Of a DNA stretch of 64,000 nucleotides, positions 17,470-27,223 are shown piece after piece. Each line of letters starts with the position of its first letter. Position 1 is the first letter of the stretch. The stretch covers positions 50,565 to 114,564 of the forward strand of contig LQBH01000046.1 of the NCBI GenBank assembly GCA_002030015.1, in the 5' to 3' direction. The notes beneath the pieces were generated by a model that ran no database searches, was not told the origin of the DNA, and saw only the letters and a program-made list of their open reading frames with translations. The DNA comes from a delta proteobacterium MLS_D. Its GTDB lineage: Bacteria; Desulfobacterota; Syntrophia; Syntrophales; UBA2210. The position numbers and the translations under genes are program-made.

Positions 17470-18240
17470 ATGCTTGGCGCCGTTGCCGGCGACATAATCG
17501 GTTCGATTTACGAGGGAAATCCGATCAAGACGAAAGATTTCCCCCTGTTTAAGCCTTCCAGCAGGTTTACCGATGACTCCGTGCTCACCGCGGCCGTGGC
17601 GAAGGCCATCCTTGAAGATGGAGATTACCGGACATGGATCCGCGAGATCGGACGCCGTTATCCCCGTGCCGGCTACGGCGGGTCCTTTTCAAAATGGCTT
17701 AATTCGAATAATCCCGAACCTTACAACAGCTGGGGCAACGGGGCCGCCATGCGGGTGAGCCCGGTGGGGTTCGCGTTCGGCGACAGTGAAACGGTGCTTC
17801 GCGAAGCGGCGCGCACCGCGGAAATAACCCATAATCATCCTGAAGGCATAAAAGGCGCCCGGGCGGCGGCCCTTGCCGTCTTTCTCGCCCGCACAGGAGC
17901 GGGGAAAGAGAATATTAAAAAGGAAATAACCGGTCGTTTCGGTTACGATCTTGACCGTACGCTGGATGCCGTCAGGCCTTCTTACAGCTTCGACATATCC
18001 TGCCAGGGGACCGTTCCCGAGGCGATCATCGCCTTTCTCGAATCGGAATCCTATGAAGACGCCGTCAGGAACGCCGTTTCTCTCGGCGGCGACAGCGACA
18101 CGCTCGCCTGCATCACCGGCGGTATCGCCGAGGCGCACTACGGGAGGCTCCCTCGGGAAATAATGGACGAGGTCGAAAAACGGCTCCCCGCCGACCTGCT
18201 TGAAATCGCGGGAAAATTCCGCGAGCGGTTCAACCTGTAG
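17470..18240 (+). CDS. ADP-ribosylglycohydrolase family protein
   Basis: 256 residues. The N-terminal GAVAGDIIGSIYEG and the central FTDDSVLT supply the metal-binding Thr-Asp-Asp, and LGGDSDTLACITGGIAEA near the C-terminus is the second di-metal motif (GGDxDT). Family members remove ADP-ribose from proteins or hydrolyse ADP-ribosylated small molecules; the DraG group reverses dinitrogenase reductase modification, but no draT is nearby. The start at ATG 17470 is chosen because the longer frame runs back into glmM. All key residues are present, so it looks active; the substrate is unknown. Confidence 0.9.
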   Translation: MLGAVAGDIIGSIYEGNPIKTKDFPLFKPSSRFTDDSVLTAAVAKAILEDGDYRTWIREIGRRYPRAGYGGSFSKWLNSNNPEPYNSWGNGAAMRVSPVGFAFGDSETVLREAARTAEITHNHPEGIKGARAAALAVFLARTGAGKENIKKEITGRFGYDLDRTLDAVRPSYSFDISCQGTVPEAIIAFLESESYEDAVRNAVSLGGDSDTLACITGGIAEAHYGRLPREIMDEVEKRLPADLLEIAGKFRERFNL

Positions 18241-18267
18241 ATGAAATAGTAACGGTTTGTTGCGTCT

Positions 18268-18298
18268 CGGCGCGCGGGTATCGTGAATCCCCGCGCCG
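18268..18298. terminator. GC-rich hairpin between convergent genes
   Basis: The arms CGGCGC (18268-18273) and GCGCCG (18293-18298) extend inward with three or four more G-C pairs and one bulged C. It sits exactly between the convergent ADP-ribosylglycohydrolase and radical SAM genes, so it may serve as a two-way terminator. No T-run follows, which lowers confidence. Confidence 0.4.
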
Positions 18299-18299
18299 G

Positions 18300-19235
18300 T
18301 TACCGGAGGAACAGGCGCCAGCCCGCGTAGAGAGAGCCAGGCAGGAGGTCCAGCGCCCCCGAGGCCTCGGCGACGGGGGTAAATCCGCAATCGGCGCAGT
18401 TGATTTCGCCGCGGTTTTTGACGTAACAGCCTCGAGTGACGGTACCGTCCGGATCGACGTTGATGAGAAGATCATCATGGCAGCGCCAGTCGTTCAGGAC
18501 CATGGCACGCAACCTGCCCGGGGAATTCATGACGGGGAATCCCTTCTTTTTCAGTTCAAGCAGTTTATCCACTGCTTCCCGCCTTTGCCGCAAAGACAGG
18601 GAAAGGTCGTCTTCACCCCGGTTGTAGGGATAAAAGAACTGAAACGTCATTCCCCTGACCGCCGGCAGTCCCCGGCACCATTCGGCCAGGCCTCCCAGAT
18701 CCTGGATGTTCCGCCGGTTTACCGTGCAGTGAATATAAATATTCCGATGTTTCGCCCGTTCAAGATTCGCGGCCACACGGTCGAAAGACCCGCTTCGAAG
18801 TTCGTCGTGGGTTTCTTTCAGCCCGTCGACGCTGACCCAGATCGTGTGCGCGGGCACGTCCAGCGGCAGGGTGCCGTTGGTGGTGACGGCCACGCGGAGG
18901 AACCGCCGGCGGGCCTCGCGCAGGAGGTCGTGGATGCGGAAAGATCCGTCGCGCCAGAGAAGCGGTTCTCCTCCCTCGAAAACCACGATGCGCGTTCCCA
19001 GCCGCCGCAGGGTGCTCATTGCTTCCAGCGCCGTGGTCATGCTCATGGATGCATCCGCCCGCCCCTGGAGATGATGAAAGGGGCAACCCCGACAGGCAAG
19101 GTTGCACCGGTAGGTTACCTTGAAGCTCGCCATCAGGGGAACGGGACGCCGCCCGATCGTCCGCTGCAGGTAAAACAGGGATAAGTCAAGCGGCCAGGGA
19201 AGCTTCATGCCGGTTGCCACATCGTCGATTGCCAT
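18300..19235 (-). CDS. Radical SAM protein
   Basis: 311 residues. CNLACRGC (Cys44, Cys48, Cys51) binds the [4Fe-4S] cluster that cleaves S-adenosylmethionine, followed by VVFEGGEPLLW (the GGE motif) and VAVTTNGTLP. The C-terminal part has further cysteines (WRCHDD, GCYVKNRGEINCADCGF), resembling a shortened SPASM/twitch auxiliary cluster domain. The reaction cannot be assigned: similar proteins modify peptides, lipids or cofactors. It is monocistronic-looking on the minus strand, just downstream of rmuC in the same direction (24-base gap), so co-transcription with rmuC is possible. Confidence 0.88.
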   Translation of the reverse strand: MAIDDVATGMKLPWPLDLSLFYLQRTIGRRPVPLMASFKVTYRCNLACRGCPFHHLQGRADASMSMTTALEAMSTLRRLGTRIVVFEGGEPLLWRDGSFRIHDLLREARRRFLRVAVTTNGTLPLDVPAHTIWVSVDGLKETHDELRSGSFDRVAANLERAKHRNIYIHCTVNRRNIQDLGGLAEWCRGLPAVRGMTFQFFYPYNRGEDDLSLSLRQRREAVDKLLELKKKGFPVMNSPGRLRAMVLNDWRCHDDLLINVDPDGTVTRGCYVKNRGEINCADCGFTPVAEASGALDLLPGSLYAGWRLFLR

Positions 19236-19259
19236 GCAATCTCACATGAGAAATGTTCA

Positions 19260-20585
19260 TCATGTATCGTCACTCGCGTCGTCGTCATCGGAAGTCGCGT
19301 CCACGGCAAGAACAGCCGGTGTTTCTTCGGCAGGCAGTTGCTCCACGTCCCTGAGCTTGCGGCCGATGACCCTCGTTCGTTTCTGTGCCTCTTCGATGGT
19401 GTTCGACGCTTCGCCGAGTTTTTTGTGCACCCTGGCAAGGATGACGCCGTACTTGCTCCATTCGGTCTTTATCGCCGACAGGAGTTTCCATACTTCGCTT
19501 GAACGTTTTTCGATGGCCAGCGTGCGGAATCCCATCTGCAGGCTGTTGAGAATGGACCAGAGCGTGGTCGGGCCCGCTATGACCACCCGGTACCTGCGCT
19601 GAATCGTCTCGGATAGTCCGGTCCGGCGGAGCACTTCGGCGAAGAGGCCTTCCGTGGGCAGAAAAAGGATGGCGAAGTCCGTCGTCAGGGGAGGATTGAG
19701 ATATTTATTGCTGATGTCGGCGGCACACTGTCTGATCCGCGTTTCGAGCTGGCGCGCCGCCGCCTCCGTCCCCTCGGCGTCGGCCTTTTCCTGCGCCTCG
19801 AGGAGCCGCTGATAGTCTTCCAGGGGGAACTTGGCGTCTATGGGCAACCACAGGGGGGTGCCGTCATCACCCCTGCCGGGAAACCGGACCGCGTATTCCA
19901 CCCGCTCGCCGCCGTCTTTCGTGGCCACGTTCGTGTCGTACTGGTCCGGGGTCAGGACTTGTTCCAGCATGGCCCCGAGCTGGACTTCGCCCCAGGTGCC
20001 CCTGGTTTTCACGTTGGTGAGCATGCGTTTCAGGTCGCCGACACCGGAGGCAAGGTTCTGCATTTCTCCCAGTCCGCGGTAGACCTGTTCCAGACGCTCA
20101 CTGACCTGGCGGAATGATTCCCCCAGCCGTTTTTCCAGTGTTCCCTGGAGCTTCTCGTCCACCGTGGCGCGCATCTGCTCGAGCCTGAGTGCGTTGTCGT
20201 TCTGGAGCGTTTTGAGCCGCTCTTCAACCACCACTCGCAGGTCGTCGAGCTTCTGCTGGTTCGATTCCGTGAGGGTCGCCAGGCGTTCCGAGAAAGAGTC
20301 CATCTGTTTCTGTTGCGTTTCCGCCATTCCGGCCATGTTCCTGATGACGGAATCGTTGACGGTTCTGAGGGAGGTACTCACCTCTTCGCGGATGAACCGG
20401 TCATTCCGGGCCGCCTCTTCCCGGTTCCTGGCTATTTCCTCACGGACGGCACGTTCCGTTCGTTCAGACGCTTTGTCCAGGTCTTCGCGGGTTCCGGATG
20501 ATTTCGTCCGGCGAATGACGACGGCCTGCAGAACGGCAAGCAGAATCAGAAGCACGCCGGCGGCTATGGTAAACGGTTCGTACAT
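19260..20585 (-). CDS. rmuC: DNA recombination protein RmuC
   Basis: 441 residues. One N-terminal membrane segment (residues about 5-25) is followed by a long coiled coil (about 30-190, with many Glu/Arg/Gln heptads) and the RmuC core: RGTWGEVQLGAMLEQVL, WLPIDAKFPLEDY and DFAILFLPTEGL. RmuC limits DNA inversions and is a predicted endonuclease-fold protein (PD-(D/E)XK-like). The start is set at ATG 20585, preceded by AAGGAAC; the open frame continues 78 residues upstream but that part is basic and low-complexity, and is shared with the upstream gap. The C-terminal tail is an Asp-rich stretch. Confidence 0.93.
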   Translation of the reverse strand: MYEPFTIAAGVLLILLAVLQAVVIRRTKSSGTREDLDKASERTERAVREEIARNREEAARNDRFIREEVSTSLRTVNDSVIRNMAGMAETQQKQMDSFSERLATLTESNQQKLDDLRVVVEERLKTLQNDNALRLEQMRATVDEKLQGTLEKRLGESFRQVSERLEQVYRGLGEMQNLASGVGDLKRMLTNVKTRGTWGEVQLGAMLEQVLTPDQYDTNVATKDGGERVEYAVRFPGRGDDGTPLWLPIDAKFPLEDYQRLLEAQEKADAEGTEAAARQLETRIRQCAADISNKYLNPPLTTDFAILFLPTEGLFAEVLRRTGLSETIQRRYRVVIAGPTTLWSILNSLQMGFRTLAIEKRSSEVWKLLSAIKTEWSKYGVILARVHKKLGEASNTIEEAQKRTRVIGRKLRDVEQLPAEETPAVLAVDATSDDDDASDDT

Positions 20586-20841
20586 GAACGGTTCCTTCCG
20601 TTGTCCCGGGGTCGCCCTCGCGGGCCGCGCAGTCCCTCTTCCGTAAAACAGGGCGGCGACCGGGAAAGTAATGAGAAAAGAATATGCCATCCGCCCGTCG
20701 CGGTCAAATGGTAATAACGGGTTCGAATGCCGCGGGCGGGACGGAAGCGGACGGGGTCGTGACAGGAAGGTACGTGAGAAAAAGGTCCGACGTTCAGGCC
20801 GGTGGCGGCTGAAAGGCAAACAGATTTTTTGAAACAGGGGC

Positions 20842-20871
20842 TTGACGGGGAGTCGCCGAATTACCTATAGA
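20842..20871 (+). promoter_or_regulatory. Candidate sigma-70-type promoter for the histidine kinase gene
   Basis: TTGACG (20842-20847) and TATAGA (20866-20871) are separated by 18 bases, pointing toward the kinase gene at 21010. Each box departs from consensus at one or two positions. A possible 41-codon reading frame, 20878-21003, lies in the resulting leader; its coding value is doubtful. Confidence 0.4.
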
Positions 20872-21009
20872 GAACCCATGATTAATCAAGCAACAGTATC
20901 GCCGGACGGAAGGCGCTTCACGGTTCGCGACGGATTGCAGCCTCTTTTCCCCCCAGATTTCAAACATCCGGCAGGACGTTCCTCCGGCACCCTGTTCCGG
21001 TAGACGGCC

Positions 21010-22536
21010 ATGGAAACCTTCGCCCTCGCTGCGGTCAGCCTGACTATCGCCGTTTCTCTGCTGATCAAGAAAAAAAGGGACCCGCTTCACCGGTCCTACG
21101 CCGTTCTGTGTCTCGTGCTGGCCTTCGAAAAAGGCGCTTTTTTCTTTTACGGCATTACGCCGGTCGAGCTCCTGAAATTCCTTCACGCCGCCGGTATGAT
21201 CCTGCTTGCGCCGCTGCTTGTTCACTTCGCGCGGCGGTTTATCGGCGACGGGGGAGCGCTTCTTTCGAACCGGGTCGCCTGGTATGTCGCCGTTCTCGGC
21301 GTACTCGACGCCGTGCTGTTTTTTATTTTTCACGGGCGGATGGCACTGGCGGCGCCGCTGCTCTATGGTTACGTCTATTGCGTTGTCGGGTGGTGCTTCG
21401 CGGCCCTTGCCTTTGCGGCATTGAAGGCGGAAGGAATCCGAAAAAAAAGGCTTCGCTATGTTCTTATTGCCGTCGCGGTCTGGGGAGTGCTGAGTATAAG
21501 CGACAGTCTTCAGCAGTCGGGTTTCGCCGTGCCGGCACTCTCGGAGATTGGCGCCGCGGTTCTTGTTTACTTCGTGCTGATTGTCATCGTGTATCCCAAG
21601 CTGCCGGAACTTTACGAAATCATGGCGCGGGCGACGATAATATTCATTCTGGTTCTTTTCGTGGCGGGACTGTTTTACTCAGCGGCGCTCGTTTTCGGAG
21701 ACGGCCCTCCACTCATGCCCGATTTCAACCTCGTACTCATGGCGTCGTTTCTCATCGTGATCTTCATCGATCCGGTAAAACTGCTTCTCAAGCGGGCCGT
21801 GAGCCGTCTTCTTTTTGAGGGACGCGCCGCCTTTACCTCGCTTTTCGCGCTTGACGACGAGGTGGAAAAGGGGAAGTCGCTTTTCCTGGAAGAAATGGCC
21901 CGCGGCATGGCGCACGAGATCAGGAATCCTCTGGGATCCATCAAGGGCGCGGCCCAGTACCTGAAAACGGAAAGCGAATCGGACGAAACGGGGCAACTGC
22001 TCACGGTCATCACCGAAGAGACGGACCGACTTGAAAAGGTTGTGTCCCGGTTTCTCAGCTACGCGAATCCCTATGTGGTAAACGCGGCGTCCAGGGACGT
22101 GAACGCGCTTGTCGAGCGGGCGCTGAGCCTGATACGGCGGGACGAGTTTCCTGAAAGCATTTCCATCGTGACCGACTTCGCGGCCGATCTTCCCCTGGTT
22201 GAAATCGATGAAGAACAGTTCATGCAGGTTATTTTCAATATTGTGCTCAACGCCCTTGAAGCCATGCCGGAGGGAGGAACGCTTACCCTGTCGACAGCCC
22301 TTCTCGAGGATGAACGGATGCGGGCCGTAAATCTGACCATCAGGGACACGGGCGGCGGCATACCCCGGGAAGCCGTGAAACAGCTGTTCAAACCTTTTTT
22401 TACCACAAAAAAACACGGCACCGGGCTGGGGCTTGCCATCTGCAGAAAGATCGTCGGCGAACATGGAGGATATATCAGGGTATCGTCGCACCCGGGCAAA
22501 GGGTCGGCCTTCCACGTGATCCTTCCGCTGGAATGA
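21010..22536 (+). CDS. Membrane sensor histidine kinase
   Basis: 508 residues. Residues 1-265 hold about eight membrane segments with short loops, resembling the 7TM-type N-terminus of PrsK-like kinases. Then come the phosphoacceptor helix EMARGMAHEIRNPLGSIKG (His302) and the ATPase boxes: N-box NIVLNALEAMPEGG, G1 RDTGGGIP, F-box FKPFFTTKKHGTG and G2 GLGLAICR. A complete and probably active kinase. It is followed by an NtrC-type regulator with its own promoter-like sequence, so they are very likely a two-component pair; what is sensed is unknown. Confidence 0.92.
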   Translation: METFALAAVSLTIAVSLLIKKKRDPLHRSYAVLCLVLAFEKGAFFFYGITPVELLKFLHAAGMILLAPLLVHFARRFIGDGGALLSNRVAWYVAVLGVLDAVLFFIFHGRMALAAPLLYGYVYCVVGWCFAALAFAALKAEGIRKKRLRYVLIAVAVWGVLSISDSLQQSGFAVPALSEIGAAVLVYFVLIVIVYPKLPELYEIMARATIIFILVLFVAGLFYSAALVFGDGPPLMPDFNLVLMASFLIVIFIDPVKLLLKRAVSRLLFEGRAAFTSLFALDDEVEKGKSLFLEEMARGMAHEIRNPLGSIKGAAQYLKTESESDETGQLLTVITEETDRLEKVVSRFLSYANPYVVNAASRDVNALVERALSLIRRDEFPESISIVTDFAADLPLVEIDEEQFMQVIFNIVLNALEAMPEGGTLTLSTALLEDERMRAVNLTIRDTGGGIPREAVKQLFKPFFTTKKHGTGLGLAICRKIVGEHGGYIRVSSHPGKGSAFHVILPLE

Positions 22537-22662
22537 ACGAGGGCGCCTTTCCGTGACGTATAATCAAACAACTTGACAGGAAGGCGTGACCGTACTAGGT
22601 CATCCGTGACCGGTTCATCGGCCGGGATTTATTCCGCCGGGGGCCGGCGTTTTGATTTCGTT

Positions 22663-22698
22663 CTCCCGCTTGCGGGAGCGACGGGGGATTTGTATAAT
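22663..22698 (+). promoter_or_regulatory. Promoter of the NtrC-type regulator with an overlapping palindrome
   Basis: TATAAT (22693-22698) is a perfect -10 box, with TTGCGG (22670-22675) exactly 17 bases upstream. The -35 box lies inside a perfect palindrome with 7-base arms, CTCCCGC-TT-GCGGGAG (22663-22678). This layout suggests a repressor or autoregulator site covering the -35 element. The transcript would start about 50 bases before the coding region. Confidence 0.55.
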
Positions 22699-22747
22699 AC
22701 TTTTTTCCCCGTGCTGAAGAAAGAACCCGCAGGGGACGGGAAACAGA

Positions 22748-24115
22748 GTGCCGCTTTCCATGAGAACAATACTGGTTGTCGACGACGAGAAGAATATGCG
22801 TCTGGTGCTCACGGCCATGCTCAGGCGGAAGGGCTATGACGTGGTCGAGGCCGCCGACGGGGTCGAGGCGCAGGAGATTCTGCGGAGACGGGATATATCC
22901 GTTGTCGTTTCGGATCTGAAAATGCCCCGCCTCGACGGGTTCGGCCTGCTGAGCTGGATCGGGCGCGAGTATCCTTCACTCCCGTTTATCATTATCACCG
23001 CCTACGGCACCATCTCCAACGCGGTCGAGGCGGTGAAAAAGGGAGCGTTCGACTACATTACCAAGCCCTTTGACCAGGAAGAACTGCAGAACATCATCGG
23101 GAAGGCGGTGAACACGAAAAATCTGACCGACCGGGAACCACGGGTATCCGTCGACGAAACGGAGCGGGACGAGATCATAGGTTCGAGCGCTCCCATGCAG
23201 AAGATATACGACATCGTGCGGACCGTCGCTCCCACCACGACGACGGTCCTGGTGCAGGGGGAAACCGGAACGGGCAAGGAACTGGTGGCCCGCGCCGTTC
23301 ACAACGGAAGTCCAAGGAAAGACAATCCTTTTATAAAAATAAACTGCGCGGCCATTCCCGAAAATCTCCTGGAGAGCGAACTGTTCGGTTTTGAGAAGGG
23401 TGCTTTCACCGGGGCGCTTCACAAGAAAATCGGCCGTTTCGAACAGGCGCACGGAGGCACGCTCTTTCTCGATGAAATCGGTGATCTTCCCCGGGACATG
23501 CAGGCCAAGCTTCTGCGTGTCATACAGGATCAGGAGTTCGAACGGGTGGGCGGTCTGCGCACGGTAAAGGTCGATGTGAGGCTGGTTGCGGCAACCAACC
23601 GGGATTTGCGAAAAGACGTGGAAAACGGTGATTTTCGGGAAGACCTGTACTACCGCATCAACGTCGTTCCCCTGGAACTCCCGCCCCTGAGAGAGCGAAA
23701 AGACGACATACCGTCCCTGGCGTCCTTTTTCCTGCACAAGTTCAACCGTAAACTGGAACGCCGCGTGGAAGACCTTGACCCGGACGTGATGGACCGTTTT
23801 ATGGATTATCACTGGCCGGGCAACATCAGGGAAATGGAAAATCTGCTGGAGCGACTGGTCCTGCTGGCTCCGGAAGGACGCATTCGTCTCGAAGACTTGC
23901 CGCCGGACGTGTCGCAGGCGGACGGATCGGGGAAGGGAAGCGATTACGGGGCGTTCAAGGAAGTCATTCGGGAAAAGACCGAATCCATGGAACGTGAAAT
24001 GATAGAAAACGTCCTGTCGCTGTGCGACGGCAACGTGACGCAGGCATCGCGCCGGCTGGGTCTCAGCCGGAAGGCCCTGCAATTGAAAATGATAAAATAC
24101 GGACTGCGCAAATAA
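22748..24115 (+). CDS. Sigma-54-dependent response regulator, NtrC family
   Basis: 455 residues. The receiver domain (1-120; ILVVDDE, phosphoacceptor Asp in VVSDLKMPRLDG, conserved Lys in YITKPF) is followed by an AAA+ domain with Walker A GETGTGKE, the sigma-54 contact loop GAFTGA, and Walker B GGTLFLDEIGDL. A Fis-type helix-turn-helix lies at the C-terminus (GNVTQASRRLGLSRKALQLKM). It activates sigma-54 promoters after phosphorylation, most likely by the upstream kinase. The start is either GTG 22748, which has a GGGA site at suitable distance, or ATG 22760, which gives the more usual MRTILVVDDE; I list the longer form. Target genes are unknown. Confidence 0.94.
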   Translation: MPLSMRTILVVDDEKNMRLVLTAMLRRKGYDVVEAADGVEAQEILRRRDISVVVSDLKMPRLDGFGLLSWIGREYPSLPFIIITAYGTISNAVEAVKKGAFDYITKPFDQEELQNIIGKAVNTKNLTDREPRVSVDETERDEIIGSSAPMQKIYDIVRTVAPTTTTVLVQGETGTGKELVARAVHNGSPRKDNPFIKINCAAIPENLLESELFGFEKGAFTGALHKKIGRFEQAHGGTLFLDEIGDLPRDMQAKLLRVIQDQEFERVGGLRTVKVDVRLVAATNRDLRKDVENGDFREDLYYRINVVPLELPPLRERKDDIPSLASFFLHKFNRKLERRVEDLDPDVMDRFMDYHWPGNIREMENLLERLVLLAPEGRIRLEDLPPDVSQADGSGKGSDYGAFKEVIREKTESMEREMIENVLSLCDGNVTQASRRLGLSRKALQLKMIKYGLRK

Positions 24116-24168
24116 AAAAATTGTCCGGGATATCGGTCGGACCGATTACTCCGGCACCGGTAAAAACA

Positions 24169-27150
24169 ATGACAAAGATAAACAGAATCGAGATAGCCTT
24201 CAGGGATGGCGTGAGAGATGCCCCCGGGGAGAAGACGAAAAAAAATATTCAGGAACACCTGGGTGTTAACGTTGACCGGGTGACGACCGTTGATGTTTAC
24301 ACCATCGAAGGCGTCGTGACGGCGGAGGAACTTGAAGCGATCGCGGCGGGTCCTTTTTCCGATCCGGTGATTCAGCGATGGGGAATCAACCGGGGCCTGG
24401 CGCGAAACTTCACCTGGCTTGTCGAGGTTGGTTTCCGGCCCGGCGTCACCGACAATGTGGGGAGGACGGCTGCCGAAGCCGTCCGCTATCTGCTCGGGAA
24501 CGAAAGGGTGGACATTCGGGTATACACATCGCGCCAGTACGCGATAGACGGCCCTGTTACAAGACATGACGCGGAACGGATCGCCTCGGGACTTCTTGCC
24601 AATGATCTGGTGCAGCATTATGAGATTATAGACGGTTCAAGCTGGGATCCGGACAGGGGGGTCGCGCCGACGGTGCCGCGGGTCGACATTGAAGACGATC
24701 TCCGGGTGGACGAAATCGATCTCGATGTTTCCGACGAACAGCTGCGTAACATAAGCGGCAGCCGTGTGCTGGCGCTCAGCCTCGACGAGATGAAAGCCGT
24801 CAGGGATTACTTCGCCGATGCCGGAGTCACCGAAAAGCGCGCGGCAGCCGGTCTTTCGCCCCGAGTAACAGACGTGGAACTGGAGGCGCTTGCCCAGACC
24901 TGGTCGGAACACTGCAAACACAAGATTTTCAACGCGGTCATTGATTACGAGGATGAAGCGGGCGGGCTGACCTCCATTCGCTCGCTCTTCAAAACCTGCA
25001 TACAGGGTTCCACGAAGCTTATCAGGGAGCGCCTCGGCGAACGGGACTGGTGTCGTTCCGTTTTCGAGGACAACGCCGGCGTGATCGCCTTCAACGATGA
25101 TTACAACCTGGTTTACAAAGTGGAGACACACAATTCCCCCTCGGCGCTCGATCCCTATGGAGGCGCGCTTACGGGAATTGTGGGCGTTAACCGCGATCCC
25201 TTCGGCACCGGCAGGGGATCGAAGCTGATTTTCAATACCGACGTGTTCTGTTTTGCCGATCCTTTTTACGATCAACTGCTGCCCGAGCGAGCTCTTCATC
25301 CCCGGCGCATCTTCGAGGGCGTTCGGGAAGGCGTCGAACACGGGGGCAACAAGAGCGGCATTCCCACGGTGAACGGTTCCATTGTTTTTGACGACCGTTA
25401 CCTGGGAAAACCTCTGGTCTTCTGCGGAACGGGGGGTATCATGCCCGCCCGGATCAACGGTGAACCGTCACAGACGAAGGAAATTCTGCCGGGAGACCGG
25501 ATCGTCATGGCGGGAGGCCGCGTCGGCAAGGACGGCATTCACGGGGCCACGTTTTCGTCGGAAGAACTGCATGAGGGATCACCTGTCACGGCCGTCCAGA
25601 TCGGCGACCCGATCACCCAGAAAAAGATGACCGACTTTCTGCTCGTGGCCCGGGACCGGGGCTATTACCGGGCCATTACGGACAACGGCGCCGGCGGGCT
25701 CTCGTCGTCGGTGGGTGAAATGGCAACACTGTGCGGTGGTTGCGATCTCGATCTTTCAAAAGCGCCCCTCAAGTATCCCGGTCTTCAACCCTGGGAGATT
25801 CTTCTGTCGGAAGCCCAGGAGCGGATGAGTCTCGCCGTGCCGCCCGGGAAGATGGACGCCTTCATGACTCTGGCGGAACGCATGGGTGTCGAAGCCGTCG
25901 ACCTGGGCGTTTTTACCGATTCGGGAATGTTCCGTGTTCGTTACGGTGAGCGCACCGTGGCATATCTCGACATGACGTTCCTGCATGAAGGATTGCCGAC
26001 ACTGCATCTTTCGGCGAAATGGAATCCTCCACGCCACGATGAGCCGTCTTTCCCAGAGCCGGGGGATCTGGGCGGCGCCCTCCGCTCTCTGCTGGCTCGT
26101 CTCAATATCTGCAGCAAGGAATACGTGGTACGGCAGTATGATCACGAAGTGCAGGGAGGAAGCGTGATAAAGCCGCTGGTGGGCGTCGCCGACGACGGTC
26201 CGGGCGACGCCGCCGTACTTCGGCCGCTTCTTGATTCCTTCGAGGGAATCGTCGTGGCCAATGGGATCTGTCCCCGTTACGGCGACATCGACACCTATCA
26301 CATGACGGCATGCGCCATAGACGAGGCGGTGCGCAACGCCATCGCCGCGGGTGGTTCCCTGGACCGGATGGCCGGAATCGATAATTTCTGCTGGTGCGAT
26401 CCTGTGGGGTCGACGAAAATACCGGACGGAGACTACAAGCTGGCGCAACTCGTCCGGGCGAACCGGGCGCTTTACGACTATACGACGCTTTACGGTGTTC
26501 CCTGTATTTCAGGCAAGGACAGCATGAAAAACGATTACGTCGTCGGCGGGACCAGGATCTCCATTCCCCCGACAGTGCTTTTTTCCGTTCTCGGAAAGAT
26601 AGACGACGTGCGCCGGGCCGTTACCATGGACGCGAAGCGAGCCGGCGATCGGGTCTACGTACTCGGCAGGACCAGGAGTGAACTGGGAGGATCGGAATGG
26701 TTCGCCCTGCACGGCTACGTCGGGAACGATGTTCCCGTGGTGAGAGGTGAAGAAGCAAAGGCCCTCTACGAAGTCCTGAGCGACGCCGTTTCAAAGGGCC
26801 TGGTGGCGTCCTGTCACGACTGTTCGGACGGCGGCCTGGGCGTTGCGCTGGCCGAGACGGCTTTCGCCGGGGGCCTGGGTATGGAAATCGATCTCCGGCT
26901 GGTTCCGGCCGATGATGTCTCGCGGAATGATTACCTGCTGTTCTCAGAATCGCAGAGCCGGTTTGTTGTCACAGTCAGGGAAGATGATCGGGATGCCTTC
27001 CGGTCGGTCATGGAGAATACCTGTTGCGCGGAGATCGGTCGTGTCACGGATGACGGACTGCTGGTAATCCGCGGTCTCGACGGGAACGAGGTGGTCGAGG
27101 AACCCGTCGACGGGCTGAAAAAGGCCTGGAAGCAACCGCTGGCCTTTTAG
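24169..27150 (+). CDS. purL: Phosphoribosylformylglycinamidine synthase, PurS-PurL fusion without glutaminase domain
   Basis: 993 residues. It makes FGAM from FGAR in purine synthesis, using ammonia delivered by PurQ. Residues 1-170 resemble PurS-type alpha/beta modules (KTKKNIQEHLGVNVDRVTT and a second similar block). The PurL core begins near 220 with TWSEHCKHK (catalytic His); GLSSSVGEMATLCGG and SGKDSMKN are ATP-site motifs of the two halves. Its size is between the small PurL (about 740) and the full E. coli-type enzyme (about 1295) because the C-terminal glutaminase is absent; that activity is supplied by the next gene. The start ATG 24169 has a weak ribosome site; the open frame extends back into the regulator gene. 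Confidence 0.93.
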   Translation: MTKINRIEIAFRDGVRDAPGEKTKKNIQEHLGVNVDRVTTVDVYTIEGVVTAEELEAIAAGPFSDPVIQRWGINRGLARNFTWLVEVGFRPGVTDNVGRTAAEAVRYLLGNERVDIRVYTSRQYAIDGPVTRHDAERIASGLLANDLVQHYEIIDGSSWDPDRGVAPTVPRVDIEDDLRVDEIDLDVSDEQLRNISGSRVLALSLDEMKAVRDYFADAGVTEKRAAAGLSPRVTDVELEALAQTWSEHCKHKIFNAVIDYEDEAGGLTSIRSLFKTCIQGSTKLIRERLGERDWCRSVFEDNAGVIAFNDDYNLVYKVETHNSPSALDPYGGALTGIVGVNRDPFGTGRGSKLIFNTDVFCFADPFYDQLLPERALHPRRIFEGVREGVEHGGNKSGIPTVNGSIVFDDRYLGKPLVFCGTGGIMPARINGEPSQTKEILPGDRIVMAGGRVGKDGIHGATFSSEELHEGSPVTAVQIGDPITQKKMTDFLLVARDRGYYRAITDNGAGGLSSSVGEMATLCGGCDLDLSKAPLKYPGLQPWEILLSEAQERMSLAVPPGKMDAFMTLAERMGVEAVDLGVFTDSGMFRVRYGERTVAYLDMTFLHEGLPTLHLSAKWNPPRHDEPSFPEPGDLGGALRSLLARLNICSKEYVVRQYDHEVQGGSVIKPLVGVADDGPGDAAVLRPLLDSFEGIVVANGICPRYGDIDTYHMTACAIDEAVRNAIAAGGSLDRMAGIDNFCWCDPVGSTKIPDGDYKLAQLVRANRALYDYTTLYGVPCISGKDSMKNDYVVGGTRISIPPTVLFSVLGKIDDVRRAVTMDAKRAGDRVYVLGRTRSELGGSEWFALHGYVGNDVPVVRGEEAKALYEVLSDAVSKGLVASCHDCSDGGLGVALAETAFAGGLGMEIDLRLVPADDVSRNDYLLFSESQSRFVVTVREDDRDAFRSVMENTCCAEIGRVTDDGLLVIRGLDGNEVVEEPVDGLKKAWKQPLAF

Positions 27151-27223
27151 GGCGGCGGGGCACAAGCGGAGAGCATCCGCTGACGAACAGGGAACCGGCT
27201 TGGTTCCACGGAAACAGTTCATT

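Noticed and set aside
17470..18240. DraG (nitrogenase reactivation) assignment
   Set aside because: Family motifs fit, but no draT or nif gene is nearby; only the general ADP-ribosylglycohydrolase family is supported.
20710..20760. Sequence resembling a tRNA T-arm (GGTTCGAATGCC)
   Set aside because: No acceptor stem, D-arm or anticodon arm could be folded around it.
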